Source: Enterococcus sp. ZJ1622
GTDB lineage: Bacteria > Bacillota > Bacilli > Lactobacillales > Enterococcaceae
NCBI RefSeq assembly: GCF_011038845.1
Contig: NZ_JAAKDW010000006.1
Coordinates: 152,862-216,861 of the forward strand
DNA length: 64,000 nt
Direction of reading: 5' to 3'
Shown here: positions 26,790-36,520 of the stretch, piece by piece
Numbering within the stretch: position 1 is the stretch's first letter
Layout of the letters: every line of letters begins with the position of its first letter
The notes under the pieces: model-generated
The model's input: only the letters and a program-made list of their open reading frames with translations
What the model was told of the DNA's origin: nothing
The model's database searches: none
Program-made: the position numbers and the translations under genes

Positions 26790-29700
26790 ATGCCAAATGA
26801 CATCGACCAACACAGAGCTAAAGTGGGGAAGTACACGAGTGAAACACAGACTCCATTTGGACTAGGACGCAACCAAAGAGTATTAAATGAGCTTGCTGCA
26901 AGCATGGGACAACGACCAACAAGGGAAGGTCTTAAGACTTTCAACGGGTATCTCTATGTCTATAGTATTTTGAGTGCGCTTGCAATGCCGGAACCCACAC
27001 CAAATCAGTCTAAGAACACTCAGAAGTCTTCGCGTTCTACTCATAGGAGACAAGAAACGCCAGCGAATACGACAAGACATCTTCATTCAGAAAAACTACC
27101 CCACAATCAGTTTGTCACGTTGACAGATGCAGCACGGCAATGGAGCCTTGAGATCCATCAGTTAGCACAAGGAATTTCGACATTTTCGGACCATCTGCCA
27201 GAAAAAACGACGGAGTATCAGAGCGAACAAGGTGTAGGAAAGAAGAAACGCAAGCGATCAAGTTTCAGAAACATTCGTCAGACGGCGATCACTGAATCGC
27301 AGAAGCTGAATGATGACCGATCAGATGGAACAAGCCAAGTCGCTCCATCATCTTCTAAACACCCAAATAAAAGTATTTCTTTTTCTGGTAAAGACGCTGC
27401 CGACAACCTCATAAAGACTTTTCAAGCTTCATTTGAAGAAACACAAAAGCAAAGTGGTATGGCTCAAGAAGAGACCATACAGCCAATCGAAAAAGCTTTT
27501 TGGGAAGATCTAGCTACGACCTTTTACAACTTTTTCAGTCGATTCGAACACACGCCCTACAAAGACAAGCAAGCAGAAGTGTCAAGGAGTCCAGTGATGG
27601 ATCATTTTATCAACTTGATGGAGCGAACATTTTCCGCTGATCCAACCCCGATAAACCAAGAGAGAACTCAAAAAAGCGGATCTGTTTTGAAACAAGAAGA
27701 AGTGCCCTTTTCTGGACAGCTTTGGCAGTTAACGAGTGAACTGGGAACTCTATTCAGTGGGTTTGTCCAAAGCTTGGATGTAATCCAACACTTAGGCGCA
27801 GAAGCTGTGCCGATTTCTGAGAAACAATACACTACACCAGATAAAAATGTGCCGACGTCTGTCCCAGTTTCGGACGGAGCGATAGAGCAGCGAGGCAATC
27901 AGCTAGAAAGCACAACTTTATCTACTATTGATCTTGAGACAGAACAAGTCCATTATATCAATGAAACGATCGTAACGGATCAGCTGCCTGCCATACGTTA
28001 TCAGGAACCACTACCGGTCTTCTTTTATGATCGTGCCCTTTTTCAGAGAAAAAATGAAACGAGCCACGTGAATAAGAAACTGAAAGAATTCTTCGTGAAA
28101 GAAAAAATGGCGAACGACACCACTCCTGACAGTGAACTGCCAGAAATTGCTGAAAAATGGATGGGAGATAAAGATCTAGATAAATTGGGTCAATTGGAAA
28201 GGAAACATTTTTTGGCGTACACGCTCCTTAAAAATTATGGAATGGAAAACGTGCGGTGGGGAGAATTCATCTCGGCCAGTAAATTACAGGATATCTTTCT
28301 GCAGTGGAAGACCAATACGTGGTTAGAAGATTATACGTACAAAGAAATCACTGAAAAGACGAGCCAGTATGACCTGTCAGAAACAGAACCTGTCCTTGTC
28401 ACTTCTTTTAACGAATACCAAAAAGAAAGCAAACAATTATTCAGTGAATTTATCAATGATTTACCAAGGACAATACCCAAAACCGAGGAAATCTCGCCCA
28501 TTTATTATAGCGAAGAGCTGTTTGAAGCACGTGAAAAAACAGAAAAAGTGAATGAAGAAGTTTGGTCCCATCTTGTTAATCAAGATTTCGTGAAGGATAT
28601 CCAAACGCGAAGGGAACTGGTCCAAAAGTTACAAGGATGGATTCTTTCAGGAGGAAATTACGAGACCATCTTAGAAAGACAACGGCAAGCCGCTGAGGTG
28701 ATTTGTCAAGAATACGGGATAACAGTATTAAATATGACGCCAATCGAGGCACGGCTTTATTTGCTGCAATGGGAAAACAACAATGCACAAGCAGGTTACA
28801 GCTTTAGAAGATCCAGTGAACATGAGAATCAGGAAGTGGGCGAAAATACGACAAATAAAGCAGTTGAGACGGTATTTATCGAGCAAGAAATCGCGGCATT
28901 TCTGCAGGAAAATGACATCGAAGTCCCATTGTCAAATAAGAAACTACTTCCTGAACTTGATGAGAATCAAAAAGAGAAGCAACGTGAAAAAATCGCCTCT
29001 TTTTTGACTGGACAAGGAATTGCTTGTGAAAATCATGAACCGCAACAGCTGATCAAAGGAATCACACGCTGGTTCTTTCTTGAGGGATCAACTACAGAAC
29101 CAGCTACTTCTGCCAGTACAGCACTTGAGGAGATAACTACGGAGCCAAACACTTCTGATAGCGCAGAACTTGAAGAAACGGTCTCGGAGACATCATACGT
29201 TGTCAAATTCAAACAATTAGCCAACATTATCCTTGGCAAGAAGGAAGAGGAGTCTATCTCAGAAGAAGAGGCTAGTGGCATTGTGACTCGTTGGATAATA
29301 GAGCAGGAGAGCGATAGACGATCTTCCACTGCCTTACCTGACACATCAAGAGCAAAACGATCTTTAGCTACGCAGACATCTGCACAAAAGGATGATCTAT
29401 GGCAATCCCCAAAGCTGATGAGCCGAGTAGAACATTTTTTTCAGGAACAAGGGGTGTTATCTGAGAATCCAACAAAAGAAAAACGACTGATTGCCATGGC
29501 CAAGTGGCTCTTACACCAGGAGGACGCCGTTCTTCGGACAGACAGGATGCATATGTTTGCTCAAGTGATTTTGAATGAATTGAACCTTTATGGTGGTAAG
29601 CATGAAGAGAAAATCTCAGATAAAGATGCAGAAACAACAGTGATGAAGTGGTTATTTGAGAACGTTTTGGGATGCTCACTCGAAGAACATATAGCCAGAA

Positions 29701-32231
29701 CAATGGTTACGACACCCGATCCTTCTAAGCTTGCTGTCAACCAGTTGAAAGCACAGCTTGAGTACAGTCCATATGAGGCGGGTTTGTCGTTTGATCATTT
29801 GCCATTGAAAGAGAAGATTGGGGCATTTACATTCAAGAAGCTATGGGAAGCAGCACTCGAACAAACACTGCCGAGCTTATTTCAATCAGATGATAATAAC
29901 AGCAAGAAGTTGATTTCTGATCAAAAACTACTTATGCGTTTGACAGGTACAAAGCTGCTAGAACGCGAAGAGTATCGCACAAAAATCAGTGAATCCGAAA
30001 AAGAATTCTTAGGAGCCGCATTCTTGGACAGCGTAGTTGAGAAAAAGGAGCTCAGCTTCGAAGAGCTACAGGCGATTTTTATGCCTGCTTTACTTGTGAC
30101 AGCACAACTGGAACCAGAGCGACTACGTGAAGCTTTGATCAAAGGGACCTACAAAGAAGTAGCTCTCAGCACTTTTATCAGTTATTGGCAAAAAGGTTAT
30201 TTCAAGTTGGTAGAAAAGCAAGAAACGATCGATGATTTATTTCAAGCTTATCAAGAAGCAACACTGAAATGGCGTCGGAAACAGATGTTGGCAGAAGAAA
30301 CGGTTCGTGAGTGTTACAAATCTAACGCACCGATTAAAGGGAATCCGCCGCCGCTATTGGTATATTACGGCGCGCTATCTGTGACTAAAACAGATGCTAT
30401 TGCTCGCTATATAAGCGGAGGTCATCCTTGTCCGACAGCGCACTGGGAAGTTCCTAATTTAGACGAATGGTATAAAGAATCGACTGGAAAGGTGGCAGAT
30501 GCTTATTCCAGATTGGATACAAAGCTGATCGAGCTTGCGTTAGAATCTATGGATCCAGATGAATCCCAGTTTCTTTTTTCAGCAGAGACTCAGATCTATG
30601 AGGCATCTGCAAAAATAAAAAGAACAAATTTCAAGCGTATTCCTATTATTGGATTGGGGGGAGATATCCAATATAAACTAGAACCGATTTATACGGATGT
30701 CAATCTGAAGAAGACCGAACTGTTTGTAGGTAAATGTGGGGATGAAGAACGAGTGTACGGGTTGAAAAAACTGGAAAATGAGGGCGGATATGTCGTTTAT
30801 CGCGTAGATCAAGACCCGTCATTATACGTCAAATATCAGTTGTTCGAAATAAATAGATATGAGCCGCCATATGATACATTCTCTCTTAACATGACTCCAA
30901 ATAGTGATCGATTCAAATATATGGATTCCCAAAGTATTGAGGAGGGGAAGTCATCGGTATTTGCGTTAAGGTTCAGTGACAAACACAGACGCGAACTGTA
31001 TGACAAACTTTATCAGACAGGAGATGAAAAAACGCCCACAGAAAAAGTGCTTGATGCACTCACACATGTCATCCCTTTTTATGATTGTGTGACAGGAATC
31101 ATCGAAAAAGATGTTGGAAAAGCAGTGCCTTCTTGTCTGATCGATGTTGTTTTATTGATTCCAGTAGTAGGAGAGGCTGTTGCACTCAGTACGAAATTTG
31201 GGCTGGGTGTGGCACGAGCGATTGCACGAGGTGGCATAAGAAGTGCTTTACGAAACAGCGGTCATTTTCTTCCTACCTCCGCTGAATTAGGGAATCTTGG
31301 GATTAGTATGGCACGTTATCTTGATCCAGGTTTCGAACTAGTAGCCGACGGAAGTAAACTGATGACGCAAGGATTAACGAAACTGAGCACTAAAGTTCAA
31401 AGTAAAGAAGCCAAAACCCTTTTAGGAAAGCTAGAAAAATTGGAGAAAGAAACGCCGATTGTTCCTGAATCTATCGTGATGGCTCACTTACCTAGAAATG
31501 GACCGGAGATCCCTGTGAAACGTGTGTCCGATCATTTATATGTACGGGTGACGAATCTGCAAACAGGGGATACTTTCGGGGATTACTATCTGTTGAAAAA
31601 CAACCAGTTAGAAGTGTTTAAAGGGCCGATCTCGTTTTCAGAAGAACAGAAACGACTGATCGATATCGTGGCAATCAAAATAAAGGACAATCAGAAAGTG
31701 ATCGATGAAAAAAATCTAAACCCTGCGGCTTATGGCGAAGGGCGGGTCAGGACGGTATTAGAAGAAGGGAAGCCGGACCAATTCTTGATAAAAATGAACG
31801 ATCAATGGGTTTCTGTTAGAGAAACGCCAATCGAGGGACATGGTGTGCGTTATGATGCGAAGATTGGCGAAGAATTGTTTCCTGTAAACTTTAATGGGAT
31901 GGAATGGTATTTCGAAGCAAAGACATCCCCCTTTATGGCAGAGGAAGTCCGTACAAGCATCGGAAAACAGCTTGAGAAGTTCGAAACTAGACAAGATCCA
32001 ATGAGCCTTTCTGCACCAGATGAACGAGGATTGATACGAGATGTTTCAGGAAGAACCTATATCAAGATAGAAGACCACTATGTGCCGCTCATCTTATTGG
32101 ATAAGGAAGCTGGACGATATCATTTAGTAAAAAAAAACGTGAATGAGCCAATGACGATTTTGAGATTCCATCCAGAAACTGGTCAATTCCATGTGGAAAC
32201 CCCTTTGGAGAAAAAGCTGTGGCAGGAATAA
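26790..32231 (+). CDS. Giant multidomain toxin-like protein (1813 aa)
   Basis: The largest gene in the window. It has no signal peptide or LXG-type start. Residues 1-420 are polar and Ser/Thr/Lys-rich. Residues about 420-950 hold several helical units ending in similar W-containing helices (near 491, 651, 751, 825, 945). Around 1426-1475 comes HVIPFYDCVTGII...AVPSCLIDVVLLIPVVGEA, a hydrophobic pre-effector segment like those of large dermonecrotic-type toxins of Pseudomonas (from memory). Short beta-rich repeats fill the rest to 1813. It ends with TAA followed by C; the downstream frame continues in register and carries a metallopeptidase motif. Function as a toxin is inference. RBS AAGGAG lies 9 bases before ATG. 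Confidence 0.7.
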   Translation: MPNDIDQHRAKVGKYTSETQTPFGLGRNQRVLNELAASMGQRPTREGLKTFNGYLYVYSILSALAMPEPTPNQSKNTQKSSRSTHRRQETPANTTRHLHSEKLPHNQFVTLTDAARQWSLEIHQLAQGISTFSDHLPEKTTEYQSEQGVGKKKRKRSSFRNIRQTAITESQKLNDDRSDGTSQVAPSSSKHPNKSISFSGKDAADNLIKTFQASFEETQKQSGMAQEETIQPIEKAFWEDLATTFYNFFSRFEHTPYKDKQAEVSRSPVMDHFINLMERTFSADPTPINQERTQKSGSVLKQEEVPFSGQLWQLTSELGTLFSGFVQSLDVIQHLGAEAVPISEKQYTTPDKNVPTSVPVSDGAIEQRGNQLESTTLSTIDLETEQVHYINETIVTDQLPAIRYQEPLPVFFYDRALFQRKNETSHVNKKLKEFFVKEKMANDTTPDSELPEIAEKWMGDKDLDKLGQLERKHFLAYTLLKNYGMENVRWGEFISASKLQDIFLQWKTNTWLEDYTYKEITEKTSQYDLSETEPVLVTSFNEYQKESKQLFSEFINDLPRTIPKTEEISPIYYSEELFEAREKTEKVNEEVWSHLVNQDFVKDIQTRRELVQKLQGWILSGGNYETILERQRQAAEVICQEYGITVLNMTPIEARLYLLQWENNNAQAGYSFRRSSEHENQEVGENTTNKAVETVFIEQEIAAFLQENDIEVPLSNKKLLPELDENQKEKQREKIASFLTGQGIACENHEPQQLIKGITRWFFLEGSTTEPATSASTALEEITTEPNTSDSAELEETVSETSYVVKFKQLANIILGKKEEESISEEEASGIVTRWIIEQESDRRSSTALPDTSRAKRSLATQTSAQKDDLWQSPKLMSRVEHFFQEQGVLSENPTKEKRLIAMAKWLLHQEDAVLRTDRMHMFAQVILNELNLYGGKHEEKISDKDAETTVMKWLFENVLGCSLEEHIARTMVTTPDPSKLAVNQLKAQLEYSPYEAGLSFDHLPLKEKIGAFTFKKLWEAALEQTLPSLFQSDDNNSKKLISDQKLLMRLTGTKLLEREEYRTKISESEKEFLGAAFLDSVVEKKELSFEELQAIFMPALLVTAQLEPERLREALIKGTYKEVALSTFISYWQKGYFKLVEKQETIDDLFQAYQEATLKWRRKQMLAEETVRECYKSNAPIKGNPPPLLVYYGALSVTKTDAIARYISGGHPCPTAHWEVPNLDEWYKESTGKVADAYSRLDTKLIELALESMDPDESQFLFSAETQIYEASAKIKRTNFKRIPIIGLGGDIQYKLEPIYTDVNLKKTELFVGKCGDEERVYGLKKLENEGGYVVYRVDQDPSLYVKYQLFEINRYEPPYDTFSLNMTPNSDRFKYMDSQSIEEGKSSVFALRFSDKHRRELYDKLYQTGDEKTPTEKVLDALTHVIPFYDCVTGIIEKDVGKAVPSCLIDVVLLIPVVGEAVALSTKFGLGVARAIARGGIRSALRNSGHFLPTSAELGNLGISMARYLDPGFELVADGSKLMTQGLTKLSTKVQSKEAKTLLGKLEKLEKETPIVPESIVMAHLPRNGPEIPVKRVSDHLYVRVTNLQTGDTFGDYYLLKNNQLEVFKGPISFSEEQKRLIDIVAIKIKDNQKVIDEKNLNPAAYGEGRVRTVLEEGKPDQFLIKMNDQWVSVRETPIEGHGVRYDAKIGEELFPVNFNGMEWYFEAKTSPFMAEEVRTSIGKQLEKFETRQDPMSLSAPDERGLIRDVSGRTYIKIEDHYVPLILLDKEAGRYHLVKKNVNEPMTILRFHPETGQFHVETPLEKKLWQE

Positions 32232-32279
32232 CGAGGTGTCAGAGAAGCAAGTTATATACAAACTGAAACAGCTAGTTCT

Positions 32280-33908
32280 TTGGAAAATTCATCAAAAATA
32301 GAATCGTTAAATCCAAAAATACAACTAAGTCCGTCGGATTCAGGAGGAGAATCACAGCCAGGGCCATCAAAACCAGGGCCATCAAAACCAGGGTCATCAA
32401 AACCAGGAACATCAGGAACACAACTACAAAGAAAAAATAAAATTAATGGACTGCCTGTCATCCAAGATAGAGCTGATGAATGGAATAAGTTGAGACAAGC
32501 CAAGGTATGCCTTCCAAAACAAGCAAGAAAAGTGAATTCGAAGGAAAAACCTAAAGAATTATCTGGCTTCATCCCTACTCATCCTATCGAGATTGCAGAT
32601 GAAACGTTTATTGATCGTGAGTTTCTTCAGTACACATGCAAACGTCTTAGCCCTCATCCTCAGAAGAAATTTCGGGTATTTGCGGGTCTTGATACAAGCA
32701 AGACACCAGATTTTATCAAACCATTTCAAGTCGAGCTTGCACTAGAATTTGAGAATGCGAAAAGCATATATGCCAATATGAAAAGAGTCTGCCAAAGGTT
32801 ATCGAGAAAGAAAGCCATTTCTGACACTCGTGAAGGTGAATACCTGATTCAAATGTTCGAATTGGTGAATGCGCCTAATCAAAAGCAGATATTGAAGAAA
32901 ATTATCAAGAGACTACAATCCATAGCAGAAAAAGGAGAGCAGATCCTCCAAAAAACAGCAGATATTGGTTTTGAAAATGTTTGGATTGTGACTACTGATT
33001 TGAAATGGGACGATTTTTTAAAAAATTATGTGTCAGAGTTTCCAACAACTCAAATTACAAATGCGTTTGTATGCCCAGAAGATCCACAATGTAGAATATT
33101 CATTTTAGCAGACGCGTTCCATTTAAATCCTGATATAATGCCAGATAAACAGTTAAGAAGAATTCCATTTGAGACGATCATACATGAAACAACACATCTT
33201 GGGTCAAGGACGGGTGATCTCTTAAAATACGAGAGAAGCCCAAGAAATTTTGCTAGTAGTGGGCGAGACATTCTAAATGATTACAAAGATAGATTTAATG
33301 ATGTACTATCATCTTCTGGCTTTGAGAATTTCGTGGACCGATTAGCAGAATATCAGAAATTGCCGAAGCTATCGAAAGAAGCTGTGGCGAAAGCATTGAC
33401 TTCTGATGAAGAGAAAATGAAAAAGAAAATGAATATGTTACGAGCAAATTTACAAATTGAGGATGCGCAAATGGTTACGATGATTATCAGAGATCTTTCA
33501 CAGGGAAGAGACTTTGACGCACGACCACGCGTGAGAAGAGACCTTGACAGCAAGAAATCAGAAGGGGACAAAGACAAAGGAATGATGTTTCTAAACTTGT
33601 CGCTAGGATTTTTGTTCAATCCAGAACAATACTCGTTAAGTCCTCACTTGAATAAGACACAAGGAAAAGCAGAGGTTGCCACAGAACATCCCATTTCACT
33701 TCATACGGAAGAGAGCACAAAGGATACTACAAATTCAAAAGGCGAAAAATTGGAGGAAACAAAGCAACTGCAAAAGAGAAGTCTATCAGATACAGTAAAC
33801 AAGAGTAAAAATTTGAGCCATGCTGTCAATAACGACTTACTCAAGCAAAACGCAGACAGGAATCAAAAAAAAGTTTCTCTTTCAGTTAATGCTTCGCTCA
33901 AAAAATAG
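32280..33908 (+). CDS. HExxH metallopeptidase-domain frame, probable effector part of giant toxin
   Basis: 542 codons, in the same frame as the 1813-codon gene and open right from its TAA (32229-32231). The first usable start is TTG 32280, without a ribosome site, so this may be the severed or read-through C-terminal part of one 2370-residue protein. Residues 20-45 are a Pro/Gly/Ser/Lys linker made by 15-bp tandem repeats. A helical region follows. Residues 270-315 contain FILADAF and HETTH (302-306), a zincin motif, with Asp313 as possible third ligand (compare aspzincins). The last 140 residues are charged and low-complexity. Function is inferred from the motif. Confidence 0.65.
   Translation: MENSSKIESLNPKIQLSPSDSGGESQPGPSKPGPSKPGSSKPGTSGTQLQRKNKINGLPVIQDRADEWNKLRQAKVCLPKQARKVNSKEKPKELSGFIPTHPIEIADETFIDREFLQYTCKRLSPHPQKKFRVFAGLDTSKTPDFIKPFQVELALEFENAKSIYANMKRVCQRLSRKKAISDTREGEYLIQMFELVNAPNQKQILKKIIKRLQSIAEKGEQILQKTADIGFENVWIVTTDLKWDDFLKNYVSEFPTTQITNAFVCPEDPQCRIFILADAFHLNPDIMPDKQLRRIPFETIIHETTHLGSRTGDLLKYERSPRNFASSGRDILNDYKDRFNDVLSSSGFENFVDRLAEYQKLPKLSKEAVAKALTSDEEKMKKKMNMLRANLQIEDAQMVTMIIRDLSQGRDFDARPRVRRDLDSKKSEGDKDKGMMFLNLSLGFLFNPEQYSLSPHLNKTQGKAEVATEHPISLHTEESTKDTTNSKGEKLEETKQLQKRSLSDTVNKSKNLSHAVNNDLLKQNADRNQKKVSLSVNASLKK
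32361..32405 (+). repeat. 15-bp tandem repeat, three units, in linker
   Basis: GGGCCATCAAAACCA twice, then GGGTCATCAAAACCA, encoding the repeating linker PSKPG. The copy number can change in frame because the unit is 15 bp. Confidence 0.85.
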
Positions 33909-33943
33909 AGTTATAACACATCAGCTGCTAATATTATGGATGA

Positions 33944-33988
33944 ACATCGAAGATAAGATGATGGATCTTCTTATCTTCGATGTTTTTT
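33944..33988. terminator. Intrinsic terminator after toxin-like genes
   Basis: A 15-bp stem (ACATCGAAGATAAGA / TCTTATCTTCGATGT) with 9-base loop and T run. Confidence 0.85.
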
Positions 33989-34093
33989 GTGATTCTAAGC
34001 TGTGGCTAGCGAACATAAAAAGCTTATCCGGACTGTCTTTTGACAGGAGCCAGATAAGCGTATCAGAGAGAAGCTTTGTAGCTATCTTCATTT

Positions 34094-35494
34094 TTATCCG
34101 ATAATGATCTTCTCACTTGGATATTCGTAGCCCAGATCCCGGGTTTCTTTTGGAACAAACAGCATCAACGTATAAAGCATACCGATTCGACCAATGAACA
34201 TCAGTGCTGCAATCGTGATCTTTCCGACTGTCGATAGGTCTCCTGTGATCCCTAGAGACAGACCAGTTGTCCCGAAAGCAGAGGTGACTTCTACGATGAT
34301 CGAAATCAGTGACTGTTCTTCAGTCGCTGATAAAAAGACGATAAAAAAGAAGCACATCCCTAAAGATAGCATGAAAACAACGACTGATTTTCGTACATCA
34401 TCCTGATCGATCCTACGTCCGAAGATATTGATATTGTCTTCACTTTTCAAGAAAGAATAAAGGTAAAGTCCGATGATCGCTACAGTTGTGGTTCGGATTC
34501 CGCCACCGACAGAACTAGGACTGCAGCCGATGAACATCAGCAATGAAAAAATGATCAGCGTAGTAATCTGAAAGTCTCCAAGGTCATGGATCTGCAAACC
34601 CGCATTTCGAGTCGTGATCGAATAAAACATCGAATTAATCCACTTCACACTTGTACTTGAGTTTTGGAAAAGATGATCTTTCTCAAGAAAATAGATCAGT
34701 AATGTACCGCTGATGAACAAGACGACAAATGCCAAAACAGCCAGTTTGGTGAATAGCGAAAAACGAAAAGGCAGCTTGGCTTTGGTTCTTTTGTAAAGCA
34801 CCCATTCACGAAATTCCATCAATACAGGAAAACCGATCCCACCGACAAAAATTAAGAACATGATGAGGATCAAGAAAAAATAATCATGGGCAAATGGTTT
34901 GATCGAATCTCCTGTCACATCAAACCCAGAGTTCGTGACTGCTGATATCGCTTGATAAAAGCCGTAAAAAACAGCATCCCGCCAACGGTCGAAATATCCT
35001 CTGTAGTAAAAATAAAAAGAGAAGAATGTGCCGAAAAGCATCTGGAACCATAATAAGATAGCGAAGGTGATACGGATAAGCCGAACGATACCGGACAAAC
35101 GTGGCTGGTTCATATCTGTCATGATCAGCTGACGTTGCCGCAAAGTGATCCTGCGTCTTGAAAAGATAACGAAAGCGGTCGAGATCATCATGATCCCCAA
35201 CCCTCCTACTTGGAACAAGACTTCCAATAAGATGACACCATTGTCATTGAAAACAGAATTGATATCAAAAGTAGACAGCCCTGTCACGCTGACTGTACTA
35301 ATCGCCATAAACAATAAATCGATGAATGACACATGACTGCCTGGTTCCCGAAAAATCGGAAGACAAAAAAGAATAAAAGAAAGAACTGTCATTAAAATAT
35401 AGTAAAAAACAATGATTTGAATAGAAGAAAAATGGCTGGATGCGTACCGCTCTCCACGCCGTTTCAGCTTCCGAAAAACAAGATCAGCTTTCAC
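34094..35494 (-). CDS. Ktr/Trk-family potassium transporter membrane subunit
   Basis: 466 residues with four repeated membrane-pore-membrane units. The selectivity-filter loops are visible: STVSVTGLST, AVTNSGFDV, TTRNAGLQI and AFGTTGLSLG, each with the conserved Gly. Length and lack of extra N-terminal helices fit KtrB/NtpJ (Na+-dependent K+ uptake) rather than TrkH. The usual cytoplasmic partner KtrA is not adjacent, so it must be encoded elsewhere. Monocistronic on the minus strand. Confidence 0.88.
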   Translation of the reverse strand: MKADLVFRKLKRRGERYASSHFSSIQIIVFYYILMTVLSFILFCLPIFREPGSHVSFIDLLFMAISTVSVTGLSTFDINSVFNDNGVILLEVLFQVGGLGIMMISTAFVIFSRRRITLRQRQLIMTDMNQPRLSGIVRLIRITFAILLWFQMLFGTFFSFYFYYRGYFDRWRDAVFYGFYQAISAVTNSGFDVTGDSIKPFAHDYFFLILIMFLIFVGGIGFPVLMEFREWVLYKRTKAKLPFRFSLFTKLAVLAFVVLFISGTLLIYFLEKDHLFQNSSTSVKWINSMFYSITTRNAGLQIHDLGDFQITTLIIFSLLMFIGCSPSSVGGGIRTTTVAIIGLYLYSFLKSEDNINIFGRRIDQDDVRKSVVVFMLSLGMCFFFIVFLSATEEQSLISIIVEVTSAFGTTGLSLGITGDLSTVGKITIAALMFIGRIGMLYTLMLFVPKETRDLGYEYPSEKIIIG

Positions 35495-35653
35495 AAGAGC
35501 TATCCTCCTTCATAGTCGTTTCTTCAAGTATACAGGGAGTAGCAACAATACTCAAAGAAATTATTAAGCACATAACACAGAGCCTTTAGGTTTTTGCAAA
35601 AATGGCTTATAATGAGACAAAACTCTGGAAAAACAGCGAGGAATAATAACAAA

Positions 35654-36385
35654 ATGATTGATGCAGAAATAATCGTTGAAAAAATGAAAAACCAAAAAAT
35701 AAACTACGACACCGTATTGAAAAAAATGATCCAGCAATGGGAAAAAGAACAAACGAAACCTAAGATCCTGATCCACACATGCTGTGCGCCTTGCAGTACG
35801 CATACATTAGAATTTATGTGCCAGCATGCAGAAGTCACCATGTTTTTTTCAAATTCGAATATCCATCCCAAAAACGAGTATCTGAGAAGGCTCCATGAAC
35901 AGAAACGTTTTATTGACGAATTCAATGAAGCAACAGGGAACCAAGTGACGCTGATCGTGGACGACTACCGTCCAAGCGTATTCAATCAGATGGTCATGGA
36001 AAAAGGCTTAGCGGAGGAAAGAGAAGGTGGGGCCCGTTGCAGCGCCTGCTTCAATATGCGTCTGGACCTTGTCGCACAAAAAGCACAGGAACTAGGCTAT
36101 GACTATTTTGGCAGTGCCTTGACGATCTCTCCTAAGAAAAACGCCGCACTGATCAACCAAATCGGGATGGACATCCAAAAAATATACGGGACGCATTACC
36201 TCCCAAGTGATTTCAAGAAAAACAAAGGTTATGAACGATCGATTCAAATGTGCAAAGAATATGATATTTTCCGCCAATGCTACTGTGGCTGTGTCTTTGC
36301 CGCAAAACAGCAAGGCTGTGATCTGAAAAAGGTCAACCGAGAAGCAAAAGCTTATTTAGAAGCTTCCACCGTCACATTTGAGTGA
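35654..36385 (+). CDS. queH: Epoxyqueuosine reductase QueH
   Basis: 243 residues from ATG 35654. It has the DUF208/QueH signature HTCCAPCS (Cys43, 44, 47) and later Cys clusters ARCSACF and FRQCYCGC, which bind an Fe-S cluster and a further metal in this family. It reduces epoxyqueuosine to queuosine in tRNA, replacing QueG. The start was chosen because a TATAAT -10 (35608-35613) overlaps the upstream ATG 35612, so transcription probably begins after it; GAGG at 35638-35641 is the nearest ribosome site. Confidence 0.88.
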   Translation: MIDAEIIVEKMKNQKINYDTVLKKMIQQWEKEQTKPKILIHTCCAPCSTHTLEFMCQHAEVTMFFSNSNIHPKNEYLRRLHEQKRFIDEFNEATGNQVTLIVDDYRPSVFNQMVMEKGLAEEREGGARCSACFNMRLDLVAQKAQELGYDYFGSALTISPKKNAALINQIGMDIQKIYGTHYLPSDFKKNKGYERSIQMCKEYDIFRQCYCGCVFAAKQQGCDLKKVNREAKAYLEASTVTFE

Positions 36386-36400
36386 TAGGATAAAAAACTA

Positions 36401-36459
36401 TAAGAAACTTTCAGAAAAACGTAAGAAAAATATAAGGTTTTTATGATAAACATAAGAAA
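36401..36459 (+). promoter_or_regulatory. Three TAAGAAA direct repeats upstream of surface-protein operon
   Basis: TAAGAAA at 36401, 36422 and 36453: offsets of 21 and 31 bases, about two and three helical turns. This phasing is typical of response-regulator or OmpR-type binding. They lie 60-120 bases before the secreted Ser/Thr-rich gene. Confidence 0.4.
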
Positions 36460-36520
36460 GAGCAGATCGCTCATTTACACAAACTGACATGATGACAAAT
36501 ACAACTAAAAGGAAGAGATT

